A DNA stretch of 64,000 bases from JAEZJZ01 sp050949055 (lineage in GTDB: Bacteria > Bacillota > UBA994 > UBA5500). Location of the stretch: the NCBI GenBank assembly GCA_050949055.1, contig JBMNFA010000001.1, forward strand, positions 62,001-126,000, in the 5' to 3' direction. A program made the translations under genes and the position numbers. Under the pieces are notes generated by a model that saw only the letters and a program-made list of their open reading frames with translations, was not told the origin of the DNA and did not search any database. Shown here one piece after another: positions 16,518-23,457 of the stretch. Numbering within the stretch: the first letter of the stretch is position 1; each line of letters begins with the position of its first letter.

Positions 16518-17408
16518 GTGGGCAAACAAGGATATCGGTTGACCGTCAGCCTAGCCGAGATGCTGGTGGGGGGAGTGATCATCGCTGTCAACGACCCACA
16601 ACAAGCAGCAATGGCTGAAGCCGCCGGTGCCAGCGGAGTGCTGGTGGTGCCAAGACTGGCAGCCGATCTGAGAGTGGGCGGGGGTGTCGGCAGGATGGCG
16701 GACCCGGCGGTGATCGCCGGTGTGCAAGCGGCGGTCAGCATTCCAGTGATGGCTGCCTGCCGCATCGGCCACCAGGTGGAGGCTGAGATCCTGGCTGAGC
16801 TGGGAGTGGATTACATAGACGAATGTGAGCTGCTGACAGCGGTGGACGAGAGCAGGCCGATTGACAAGGCCAGCTGGTCCACACCCTTCATCTGCGGAGC
16901 AGAAGATTTGGCTTCCGCCTTGCGCCGTATCGACGAGGGCGCAGCTATTATCCGCAGCACTGGTGCCTATGGCAGTGGAAACGTAGCAGGGGCGGCGCAG
17001 AGCCTCCGGCAGATACAGGAGGAAGCCCGCAGCCTGCAGCTATATGAGCGGGCGGAACTGCCTATGATGGCACTGGAGATGGGGGTGGACGAGGGGCTGC
17101 TCCAGGATGTTGCACTGCGGGGCCGCCTGCCAGTGGTGACCATCGGTGCCGGAGGAGTGGTTTCTCCCGCCGACGCCGCATTGCTGCGCCGCCTGGGTGC
17201 CGATTGTGTGCTGGTGGGTTCGGGCGTGTTTCGTTCCACCAATCCTGCCCAGAGGGCGGCAGCCATCGTTACCGCCACCGCCCACTTCGATGACCGGGAG
17301 ATCATCGCCCGGGTTTCGCACGGCTTAGGGCGGGAGATGACCGGCTGGACGGGGCAGGCAGTGAGTCCGGCCTTTGCAGAAGCGACCGACGAAAGGTGGG
17401 GATGGTAG
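16518..17408 (+). CDS. PdxS-like protein lacking the catalytic residues
   Basis: The 296-residue barrel protein is clearly homologous to PdxS, the PLP synthase subunit: SLAEMLVGGVI, ADLRVGGGVGRMADP, LGVDYIDE, FICGAEDLASALRRI and a near-canonical phosphate loop GAGGVVSPADAALLRRLGAD. Genuine PdxS uses Asp24, Lys81 and Lys149 (B. subtilis numbering). Here they are Ala23 (codon 16584), Ala80 in PVMAACRIGH (codon 16755) and Thr148 in IIRSTGAYGSGN (codon 16959). No imine-forming lysine remains at these sites, so normal PLP synthesis is not expected. GTG 16518 follows AGGAGG by 8 bases. It is coupled to an intact pdxT, suggesting a different reaction or a regulatory pseudoenzyme. Confidence 0.95.
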   Translation: MGKQGYRLTVSLAEMLVGGVIIAVNDPQQAAMAEAAGASGVLVVPRLAADLRVGGGVGRMADPAVIAGVQAAVSIPVMAACRIGHQVEAEILAELGVDYIDECELLTAVDESRPIDKASWSTPFICGAEDLASALRRIDEGAAIIRSTGAYGSGNVAGAAQSLRQIQEEARSLQLYERAELPMMALEMGVDEGLLQDVALRGRLPVVTIGAGGVVSPADAALLRRLGADCVLVGSGVFRSTNPAQRAAAIVTATAHFDDREIIARVSHGLGREMTGWTGQAVSPAFAEATDERWGW

Positions 17409-17409
17409 G

Positions 17410-17988
17410 GTGAGCCAGTTGACGATGGGAGTGTTGGCGCTGCAGGGGGCGTACGGTTCCCACGAGCAGGCCCTGTGGCGGCTGGGCGTGCAGACGCGGC
17501 AGGTGCGGCGGCCGGAGCATCTGCAGGGTCTGGCTGGCTTGATCATCCCCGGCGGCGAATCCACGGTGATGGGGAAGTTGATGGCCGACATCGGCCTGAT
17601 CGAGGCGGTGCAGGAGCGGTTTCGGCAGGGGATGGGGGTGTTCGGCACTTGCGCCGGTATGATCGTCATGGCCAAGGAGATCATCGGTTATCCGGCTCAA
17701 CCCCGCCTCGGTCTGATGGACACCGCAGTGCGCAGGAATGCCTTTGGCGGGCTGGCCGAAAGCTACCCGATGCAGCTTTTCATCCCGGCGGTCTGCGATT
17801 CGCCCCTGTCGGCGGTGATGATCAAGGGCCCGTTTATCGAGCACGCCGGTCCGGAGGTGCAGGTATTGGCCGAACACGAAGGCCGCATTGTGCTGGCGCA
17901 GCAGGGGAGAGCGTTGGCCGCTTCTTTCCACACGGAGCTGACCAGTGACGACCGCCTGCATCAGTACTTCCTCGGCCTCTGTCGGTAA
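17410..17988 (+). CDS. pdxT: PdxT-type glutaminase subunit
   Basis: The 192-residue class I glutamine amidotransferase releases ammonia from glutamine for its synthase partner. The triad is intact: C81 in VFGTCAGMI, H174 and E176 in SFHTELT. The oxyanion and PdxT-specific motif PGGESTVMGKL, and AKEIIGY and RRNAFGG, also match. GTG 17410 starts one base after the pdxS-like stop with AAGGTGGGG upstream, so the two are translated together. ATG 17425 is an alternative. The intact glutaminase beside a catalytically altered PdxS is the odd point here. Downstream is the 42-bp tandem repeat, with no clear terminator in between. Confidence 0.95.
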   Translation: MSQLTMGVLALQGAYGSHEQALWRLGVQTRQVRRPEHLQGLAGLIIPGGESTVMGKLMADIGLIEAVQERFRQGMGVFGTCAGMIVMAKEIIGYPAQPRLGLMDTAVRRNAFGGLAESYPMQLFIPAVCDSPLSAVMIKGPFIEHAGPEVQVLAEHEGRIVLAQQGRALAASFHTELTSDDRLHQYFLGLCR

Positions 17989-18000
17989 CCCTTCGCCCCC

Positions 18001-18126
18001 CGTAGGATACAGCGGGACGTGTACCTTGTATCCTTCGCTTCCCGTAGGATACAGCGGGACGTGTACTTTGTAACCTTCGTTTGCCGTAGGATATGGCGAG
18101 ACGGGTACCCCATAACCGCCGCTTGC
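18001..18126 (+). repeat. Three tandem 42-bp repeats
   Basis: Units start at 18001, 18043 and 18085 with an exact 42-bp period. Units 1 and 2 are nearly identical (CGTAGGATACAGCGGGACGT start) and unit 3 is diverged. Each unit has internal dyad symmetry (GGATAC...GTATCC). The same family is at 13811 and, inverted, at 21922, all within 8.2 kb of a REP-type transposase. Confidence 0.9.
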
Positions 18127-18267
18127 AGAAAGATTGCCTACGACGGGCGCGGTAACCTACTTGATCATAGCTGATAGCGGACAGACACCGCGCCCTTGCT
18201 GAAGTAGAATGGTGTCTGGGGTTGGTTCTCGCCTAGAGGTTAGAGCCCTCGTCCATCTACAAAGACC

Positions 18268-18329
18268 AGTGCCCCGTTTATCCGACTCGCAATGCCCCCA
18301 AGGGTGGCTGCATTGGATAACGGGGCACT
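18268..18329. repeat. Long inverted repeat beside the REP-type transposase gene
   Basis: AGTGCCCCGTTTATCC (18268-18283) pairs with GGATAACGGGGCACT (18315-18329) with one bulge, and an inner CAATGC/GCATTG stem extends the hairpin. No T tract follows. It resembles a REP/BIME-like substrate or a transposon end 130 bp from the transposase stop. Confidence 0.7.
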
Positions 18330-18374
18330 ATGCACTCCTGCAAGTCCTGGTATTGAGCGGGGTGGAGTGGTAGG

Positions 18375-18395
18375 CAGCGAGACTGAGTCTCGCTG
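18375..18395. repeat. Short perfect palindrome
   Basis: CAGCGAGAC-TGA-GTCTCGCTG, a 9-bp perfect inverted repeat, lies between the large hairpin and the transposase gene end. It may be its terminator or part of the element; nothing further can be said. Confidence 0.5.
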
Positions 18396-18461
18396 ACCAC
18401 AGGCAGCATCACTGCAACTAACAGCTCAGGTCACGACGTCGCTCTGGTCACTAGCGCTTGC

Positions 18462-19220
18462 TCACGCCTGTTGCACTATCTTTTTCCCCAAGCCAGTCAA
18501 CCGGGCGATCTGGCGTATGCTTGCCCCTTCGATGGCCTTCAACCGGCGTAGCACCTGGTCGCGCTGCCCACGCTCCAATTGGTGCAGCGACTGCTGCCCT
18601 GTGCCCCGCAAGCAGCCCGCAAGTTGATCCAGAATTGCCTGGTCGGCCACCCAGCGTGGCATCGCCAAATCCAGGCACGAGTCGTCATTGGGATGATTGG
18701 TGAAGGCGACCAGTTTGTCCCTGCCGCCCATCAGGTCCAGCGAGAAGGACGTGGCCACCAATCCTTGCAGCAACTCGACCCCGGCATAGTAGGCACGATA
18801 GCTGCTCCAGAGGTACCTCTCTGGGCGCGAGACCAAGCCGGCTTTCACGGGGTTGAGGTGGATGTAACGCAACACCGTCACAAAATAGCCATCGTCCATC
18901 ACCGGCTCACTCTTGAATCTGTTCTGGAACAGATGTCCGCAGCGCTGATAACGGTTGTTGAACCAACGGGCATAGCTCGTGTTCAGGCGATGCATGATCA
19001 CCCCGATAGAATTCTCTCCTTCGTCCAGCAGCAAGTGCACATGGTTGCTCATCAGACAATAGCCGTGCAGGATATAACCTGTTTCCCCTTTGATGTCAGC
19101 CAGTAGATACAGGTAGTGCACGCGATCCTTACGGTCCCGGAAAATGTCCTGACGATCAGTCCCTCTCACCACCACATGATAAATGCCGCTCTCGCTTCTA
19201 GCGCGAGCAACCCGGGGCAC
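18462..19220 (-). CDS. REP-associated Y1 transposase-like protein (RAYT/IS200-like)
   Basis: The 252-residue protein has an N-terminal Y1_Tnp domain: SGIYHVVVRGTDRQ, the HUH metal motif in MSNHVHLLLDEG, and the catalytic region FVTVLRYIHLNPVKAGL followed by YLWSSYRAY. This is typical of single-copy domesticated RAYT proteins rather than IS200 itself. The C-terminal ~40 residues form a helix-turn-helix (ASIRQIARLTGLGKKIV). GTG 19220 follows GGGAGGAGATAGTT and gives the usual MPRVARARS start; upstream residues to 19259 are probably not translated. It is flanked by a long hairpin and lies between repeat clusters it may mobilise or process. No IS ends or target duplications were seen. Confidence 0.9.
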   Translation of the reverse strand: MPRVARARSESGIYHVVVRGTDRQDIFRDRKDRVHYLYLLADIKGETGYILHGYCLMSNHVHLLLDEGENSIGVIMHRLNTSYARWFNNRYQRCGHLFQNRFKSEPVMDDGYFVTVLRYIHLNPVKAGLVSRPERYLWSSYRAYYAGVELLQGLVATSFSLDLMGGRDKLVAFTNHPNDDSCLDLAMPRWVADQAILDQLAGCLRGTGQQSLHQLERGQRDQVLRRLKAIEGASIRQIARLTGLGKKIVQQA

Positions 19221-19562
19221 AACTATCTCCTCCCTCAAAATCTCCCTTCTCCATGCCACACATATGTTTGCCGTATGCGCCTCTATTTCCTTCCCAAGCC
19301 CTCAATAAAACTGAATATTCTTGACTGGGTGGTGCTAAGAAGCCGACCTGGGCAAGGAATCGCCAAAATCTCTGGCGAGGCGGATGCCATCCGCCGTGCA
19401 CCGGGGCCGTCTAGCAGGACAGCTGAAGTAGCGATGCTAGAGAGTACACGTCCCTCTACTCTGCAACGTCGGGTGCGCAGGAAATCGGCGCAGGGGAGAG
19501 AATGATCACATTCGGGTTTCGAAAACGCAAGTCAAGGCACTTGCTGGAAGAGGTGTGCTGTA
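19221..19562. other. Intergenic region between divergent transposase and acetyltransferase genes
   Basis: No convincing gene was seen. The stretch contains short G+C-rich dyads (GGCGGATGCCATCCGCC near 19380) and an 11-base remnant of the 42-bp repeat family, GTACACGTCCC, at 19444-19454. A decayed repeat copy is likely. Confidence 0.4.
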
Positions 19563-20504
19563 ATGGAGATTTTGCTGCGCAGGGCAAGGGTGGAGGACAG
19601 AGCCAGAGTGCTGCAGGTGGAGGCGCAAGCGACTCCCAAGTTGCGTTACCTGCATGCAGTCTTTGAACACTGGGTGCAGGACCGGGCAGGAGAGCTGATC
19701 GTGGCTGAGCTGGATGGCTCGCTGGTGGGTGTAGGCAAGTTGACCGTCTTGCCCGATGGGACCGCTTGGCTGGAGGCGCTGCGCGTCACCCCCGAGGCGC
19801 AAGGACGAGGGATAGGAAAGCAGTTCTATCGCCGCTTCGCGTCCATTGCCCAGCAACGGAGTATTCCAGTAATGCGCATGTATACGGGCGTCAGGAATGC
19901 TGTCAGCAGGGGGCTGGCCGAACGCTATGGACTTCAGTTGGCTGCTACCTACCGGGGCGCTGCCAAGATTCTCACTGCGGCTGACAACCAGCAGGCTGAC
20001 AACTGCCAGCGGCCGGCGGCACCGCAGAGACCCGCCATCGGCACATCTGCTCAGCAGCTGGCGGAAGGATTCCACCACGTCACAGATCCCAACCAGGCCA
20101 CCGAGCTGCTGCTGCCCCACAAGCAGCAGTGGGGCGGCTTCCTGGTGATGAACCGCACCTTCTATCAACTGACCCCTGCCCTGTGTGTCGCTTGGGCGGA
20201 GGAAGGCAAGGTTTACCACCATAAGGCATCGGGCAGCGTCCTGGTGCTGGGGGCTCGCTTCCTCGCCGACCAGGCCCTACACATCGCCTGCATGGTCGGC
20301 GATCACGCCAGATGCCTCGCCTTCGCAGAGCAGTCAGCTCGCCTACACGGGGTGCCCAAATTGCAGTGTATGTTTCCACCTGGGTTCACCGCCCTGCAGG
20401 ATGCGCTGCTGCAGCGGGGATATCAGTTGGAGCCGTCCGACTTCATCGTCATGGAGGGTGCCGTGGAAAATGCTGCTGCGGCTGTGCAGGAAACTCAAAG
20501 CTGA
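19563..20504 (+). CDS. GNAT-family N-acetyltransferase with extra C-terminal domain
   Basis: The 313-residue protein has a complete GNAT domain in the first ~140 residues: an acceptor region and the acetyl-CoA pyrophosphate loop LRVTPEAQGRGIGKQFYRRF. The remaining ~170 residues form a second domain with weak resemblance to the C-terminal half of other two-domain acetyltransferases. Substrate unknown; likely cytoplasmic. ATG 19563 is preceded by GGAAGAGG. The next gene on the strand, an amidohydrolase, starts 112 bp later with its own ribosome binding site, so co-transcription is possible. Confidence 0.88.
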   Translation: MEILLRRARVEDRARVLQVEAQATPKLRYLHAVFEHWVQDRAGELIVAELDGSLVGVGKLTVLPDGTAWLEALRVTPEAQGRGIGKQFYRRFASIAQQRSIPVMRMYTGVRNAVSRGLAERYGLQLAATYRGAAKILTAADNQQADNCQRPAAPQRPAIGTSAQQLAEGFHHVTDPNQATELLLPHKQQWGGFLVMNRTFYQLTPALCVAWAEEGKVYHHKASGSVLVLGARFLADQALHIACMVGDHARCLAFAEQSARLHGVPKLQCMFPPGFTALQDALLQRGYQLEPSDFIVMEGAVENAAAAVQETQS

Positions 20505-20616
20505 AAATGGAATACTGATTAGTCCAGCATATCCAGACGGTGTGCCGGGCTGCACAGGCGAGGCGTGACGCTAGCACTCACCTGTGAAAATCGTTCTTCC
20601 TAAGGAGTGAGCCAAA

Positions 20617-21765
20617 GTGACTATTTTCATCAAGAACGCCAGACTCTACCCCATGTCCGGCCCGGTGATCGAAAACGGTAGTCTGCTGATCGAGAATGGC
20701 AAGATCGCCGCCATCGGTTGCGACATCGCTGCCCCAGCAGGAGCCGAAGTGGTTGACGCCGGTGGCCGCATGGTCATGCCAGGAATGATAGACGCCCATT
20801 GTCATCTGGGTATGGAGGAAAGCGCCATCCGCACCGAAGGTTCCGACGGCAACGAGGCCACAGCCCCGAATACGGCGCAAGTCCGCGCTATCGATGGCAT
20901 CAACCCGATGGATATCACTTTCCAGGAGGCCCGCGAAGCCGGTGTGACGCTGGCTGCCACCGGACCAGGCAGCGCCAACGTGCTGGGCGGGACTTTTGTC
21001 GTGCTGAAGACCTACGGCGTCTGCGTAGACGAGATGGTGATCAAGGACCCGCTGGCCATGAAGTGCGCCTTTGGTGAAAACCCCAAGCGAGTCTATGGCG
21101 GGCAGCGCAAGATGCCGGCTACCCGCATGGGCACGGCGGCAGTTATGCGTGAGGCACTATACAAGGCAAAGGAATACATGGAAGCCAAGGAATCGGACAA
21201 AAAGCCTGCCTTTGATCTGCAGAAGGAAGCCTTGATCCCGGTGCTGCGCCGGGAAATTCCGCTGAAGGCACACGCTCACCGGGCAGATGATATCTTCACC
21301 GTCATCCGCATTGCGAAGGAGTTCAACATCAAAGTCACTTTGGACCACTGCACCGAGGGCCATCTGATCGCCGATCACCTGGCCAAGGAGCAGTGGCCAG
21401 CCATCGTCGGCCCCAGCTTCGGCCATCGCAGCAAGTTTGAGCTGACCAACAAGTCCTTCGTGACACCTGGTGTCTTGAACAAGGCTGGGGTAAAGGTGGC
21501 TATCTGCACCGACTCGCCAGTCTTGCCGCTGCAGTCGCTGCCTTTGATGGCCGGGCTCGCTCACGCTGCTGGCATGGATGAGATGGAAGCGTTGAAGGCG
21601 ATCACCATCAATGCTGCTGAAATTTTGGAACTTGCAGAACGAGTCGGCAGCTTGGACGTGGGTAAGGACGCCGATGTGGTCATTTTTGACGGCCATCCTT
21701 TCCAAACAGACAGTAAGCCATGGAAAGTTTACATTGACGGGAAGCTGGTGCACTGCGCCGAATAA
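20617..21765 (+). CDS. Imidazolonepropionase-like amidohydrolase
   Basis: The 382-residue metal-dependent hydrolase has the N-terminal beta strip (IFIKNARLYPMSG, GKIAAIG), the metal motif MIDAHCHLG, the KAHAHRADDI and LDHCTEGH histidines, and the aspartate in ICTDSPVLP, ending in GKDADVVIFDGHP. It belongs to the COG1228 amidohydrolases, which include imidazolonepropionase-related enzymes and Xaa-Arg/Pro cyclic dipeptidases. The exact substrate is open. GTG 20617 follows AAGGAG by 9 bases. A similar but distinct enzyme lies at 58176. It fits the peptide and amino-acid breakdown theme of the window. Confidence 0.9.
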   Translation: MTIFIKNARLYPMSGPVIENGSLLIENGKIAAIGCDIAAPAGAEVVDAGGRMVMPGMIDAHCHLGMEESAIRTEGSDGNEATAPNTAQVRAIDGINPMDITFQEAREAGVTLAATGPGSANVLGGTFVVLKTYGVCVDEMVIKDPLAMKCAFGENPKRVYGGQRKMPATRMGTAAVMREALYKAKEYMEAKESDKKPAFDLQKEALIPVLRREIPLKAHAHRADDIFTVIRIAKEFNIKVTLDHCTEGHLIADHLAKEQWPAIVGPSFGHRSKFELTNKSFVTPGVLNKAGVKVAICTDSPVLPLQSLPLMAGLAHAAGMDEMEALKAITINAAEILELAERVGSLDVGKDADVVIFDGHPFQTDSKPWKVYIDGKLVHCAE

Positions 21766-21808
21766 TCCCTCAACCATCAGATGACGAGGGAAACCTTGAC
21801 CGCAGACC

Positions 21809-21835
21809 AAGGCCAGAGCGATTGGCTCTGGCCTT
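21809..21835 (+). terminator. Hairpin after the amidohydrolase gene
   Basis: AAGGCCAGAG (21809-21818) pairs with CTCTGGCCTT (21826-21835); the T run is short, so termination is probable but not certain. Confidence 0.65.
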
Positions 21836-21921
21836 CATGGTCCGCTTCCTTGTCTCTTTCCCAGCTGTATCGAGCCCCGCTTCCCAAGCAACAGGCGAGG
21901 GCAGCAGCGAATAGTTCGTTA

Positions 21922-22005
21922 GGCGAAGGATACAAGGTACACGTCCCGGTGTATCTTACGGGAGGCGAAGGATACAGAGTACACGTCCCGGTGTATCATG
22001 AGGCG
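21922..22005 (-). repeat. Two tandem 42-bp repeats, inverted orientation
   Basis: Units begin at 21922 and 21964 (GGCGAAGGATAC), a 42-bp period. They are the reverse complement of the array at 18001, sharing the GTACACGTCCC core. They lie 50 bp upstream of the coat-protein gene. Confidence 0.88.
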
Positions 22006-22055
22006 GGGTTAGGGGAAAATGCATAGAGAGTCAACTACTCAAGGAGGGACAGTCT

Positions 22056-22583
22056 ATGCAGCTTAACCAGAAGGAGACGTCGTATCTGAAGGACGCCGCG
22101 AGTCAGGAGCAACTGTGTCTTTCACTCTATCAGCAGTACAGCCAGAAGGTACAAGATCCCCAATTGGCGCAGATACTGCAGACCATTGCCCAGCAGGAGC
22201 AGCAACATCTGCAGACGATCAAGCAGTTGCAGCAGGGGCAAGTCCCTAATACCCAATCCGGGCAGCAGGGCGGGGGTCAGCAGCAAGGGTTCATGGGTCA
22301 GCAGGGCGGTGGGCCAACTGGCGGCGGTATGCAGATGCAAAACTTGGCCGCAGGCGGTGCCCAGATGGGGGGACAGGCCAGTCAGCAGTCCCCAGACAAG
22401 CAGGTCTGCGAAGAGTTGCTTTCCATCGAGAAGGCGGTATCCGATCTCTACGACCACGCTGTCTTTGAGTTCACCAACCAACAGGCAAGGAAAACGCTGG
22501 AGCATATCCAGCAGGAGGAGCACGACCACGGGTTTATGCTCTGGCAATACATGAATCAGCAGGGCTGGTATCAGACTCAGTAG
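22056..22583 (+). CDS. CotF-like spore coat protein
   Basis: The 175-residue protein has two ferritin-like helical halves: residues 1-65 (KETSYLKDAASQEQLCLSLYQQY) and 115-175 (LLSIEKAVSDLYDHAVFEFTN). They are joined by a Gln/Gly-rich linker with repeated QQGGG units. This is the CotF family (PF07875) of spore coat components. It supports a spore-forming host. AAGGAGGGACAGTCT precedes ATG 22056 and a strong terminator follows 37 bases after the stop, so the gene is monocistronic. Expression would be expected in the mother cell late in sporulation; no clear sigma-K or sigma-E promoter could be assigned. Confidence 0.88.
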   Translation: MQLNQKETSYLKDAASQEQLCLSLYQQYSQKVQDPQLAQILQTIAQQEQQHLQTIKQLQQGQVPNTQSGQQGGGQQQGFMGQQGGGPTGGGMQMQNLAAGGAQMGGQASQQSPDKQVCEELLSIEKAVSDLYDHAVFEFTNQQARKTLEHIQQEEHDHGFMLWQYMNQQGWYQTQ

Positions 22584-22620
22584 AGCGATCAGCCCCGCCA
22601 AGCAGAGAGCGTAGGGCTAA

Positions 22621-22650
22621 AGTCGAGGCACAGCTCGCTGTGCCTCGACT
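22621..22650 (+). terminator. Terminator after the coat-protein gene
   Basis: A perfect 13-bp stem AGTCGAGGCACAG/CTGTGCCTCGACT with a CTCG loop. Confidence 0.82.
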
Positions 22651-22719
22651 GATCAACTGTCTGCTCCCCGGCAGACGGCGGACCGATGCTTTCGTCTAGC
22701 AAGGGAGGCAGGGCAAGTC

Positions 22720-23409
22720 TTGTTCAAATATAAGCTGATCGATTCCACATATCATAGAAGCTTCGGTATCGCCTGGTTGCTGGACGCCTTTGCCGAACGG
22801 GCAGTGCGCAGCATCTGGGCGGCTTTAGATTACGAGGGCATTACCGACAGCCTCCCGGCTATCGTCTGTGCCATACCCCATATCACCCTCAGCATCTGCC
22901 AGGATGTGGACGACCAGCAGGCTGTACGGGCAGGGCTGCAAGAGTTCGCGCAAGAGTCGGAGCCTTTCCAAATTAGCTTCGCCGCCTTGGGCGCGTTTCC
23001 CACCCCGGCCGGGACATCGGTCTTCGTCCAACCCACCGCCACAGAAGACCTGCTGCGGGACCATCGCCGGTTTCACGACAGGTTGGCACCCCATCTGCTC
23101 AACGTCAGTCCCTATTACCGGCCTGGAAATTGGCTGCCCCACTGTTCCCTGGGCGTGGGGTTGCTCGAACGCGCTGCCAAGCGGGCGCTGGGATCATGCT
23201 TATCGCTGAAACTGCCGCTGCTCGGCCAGGTGCAATCGGTCGCTCTGCTGGAGATGCTTATTCACGAGCGGCAAGTGGTAGCGGGATGCGTACGGGCTCG
23301 CTTCAGTCTGGGGGACGGCAGACCCTTACCCCCGGAATCCTGCCCCAAGCCAGAACACTGTCCGTTTATTGCCGAACACCAGATGGATTTGGCCCTGCAG
23401 CCAAATTGA
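22720..23409 (+). CDS. 2H phosphoesterase (2'-5' RNA ligase-like) superfamily protein
   Basis: The 229-residue protein carries the two signature motifs of the 2H superfamily: PHITLSI with H54 and LPHCSLGV with H141, correctly spaced on a duplicated fold (FQISFAALGAFP, VFVQPT). Members are 2'-5' RNA ligases, cyclic phosphodiesterases or related enzymes that act on RNA ends or nucleotides. The specific reaction is unknown. The start is TTG 22720, preceded by GGGAGG at about 11 bases; no ATG in frame is near. The C-terminal ~60 residues beyond the fold are cysteine-containing (ESCPKPEHCPF), with no known role. It converges on the kinase gene at 23458. Confidence 0.82.
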   Translation: MFKYKLIDSTYHRSFGIAWLLDAFAERAVRSIWAALDYEGITDSLPAIVCAIPHITLSICQDVDDQQAVRAGLQEFAQESEPFQISFAALGAFPTPAGTSVFVQPTATEDLLRDHRRFHDRLAPHLLNVSPYYRPGNWLPHCSLGVGLLERAAKRALGSCLSLKLPLLGQVQSVALLEMLIHERQVVAGCVRARFSLGDGRPLPPESCPKPEHCPFIAEHQMDLALQPN

Positions 23410-23457
23410 TGCTGCAAAGCTCAAAAGCCATCGGCCTAACCGATCGCTGTTTTGCCA

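Noticed and set aside
18001..18126. CRISPR array
   Set aside because: The 42-bp units are directly adjacent with no unique spacers, have internal dyads and occur inverted elsewhere; no cas genes.
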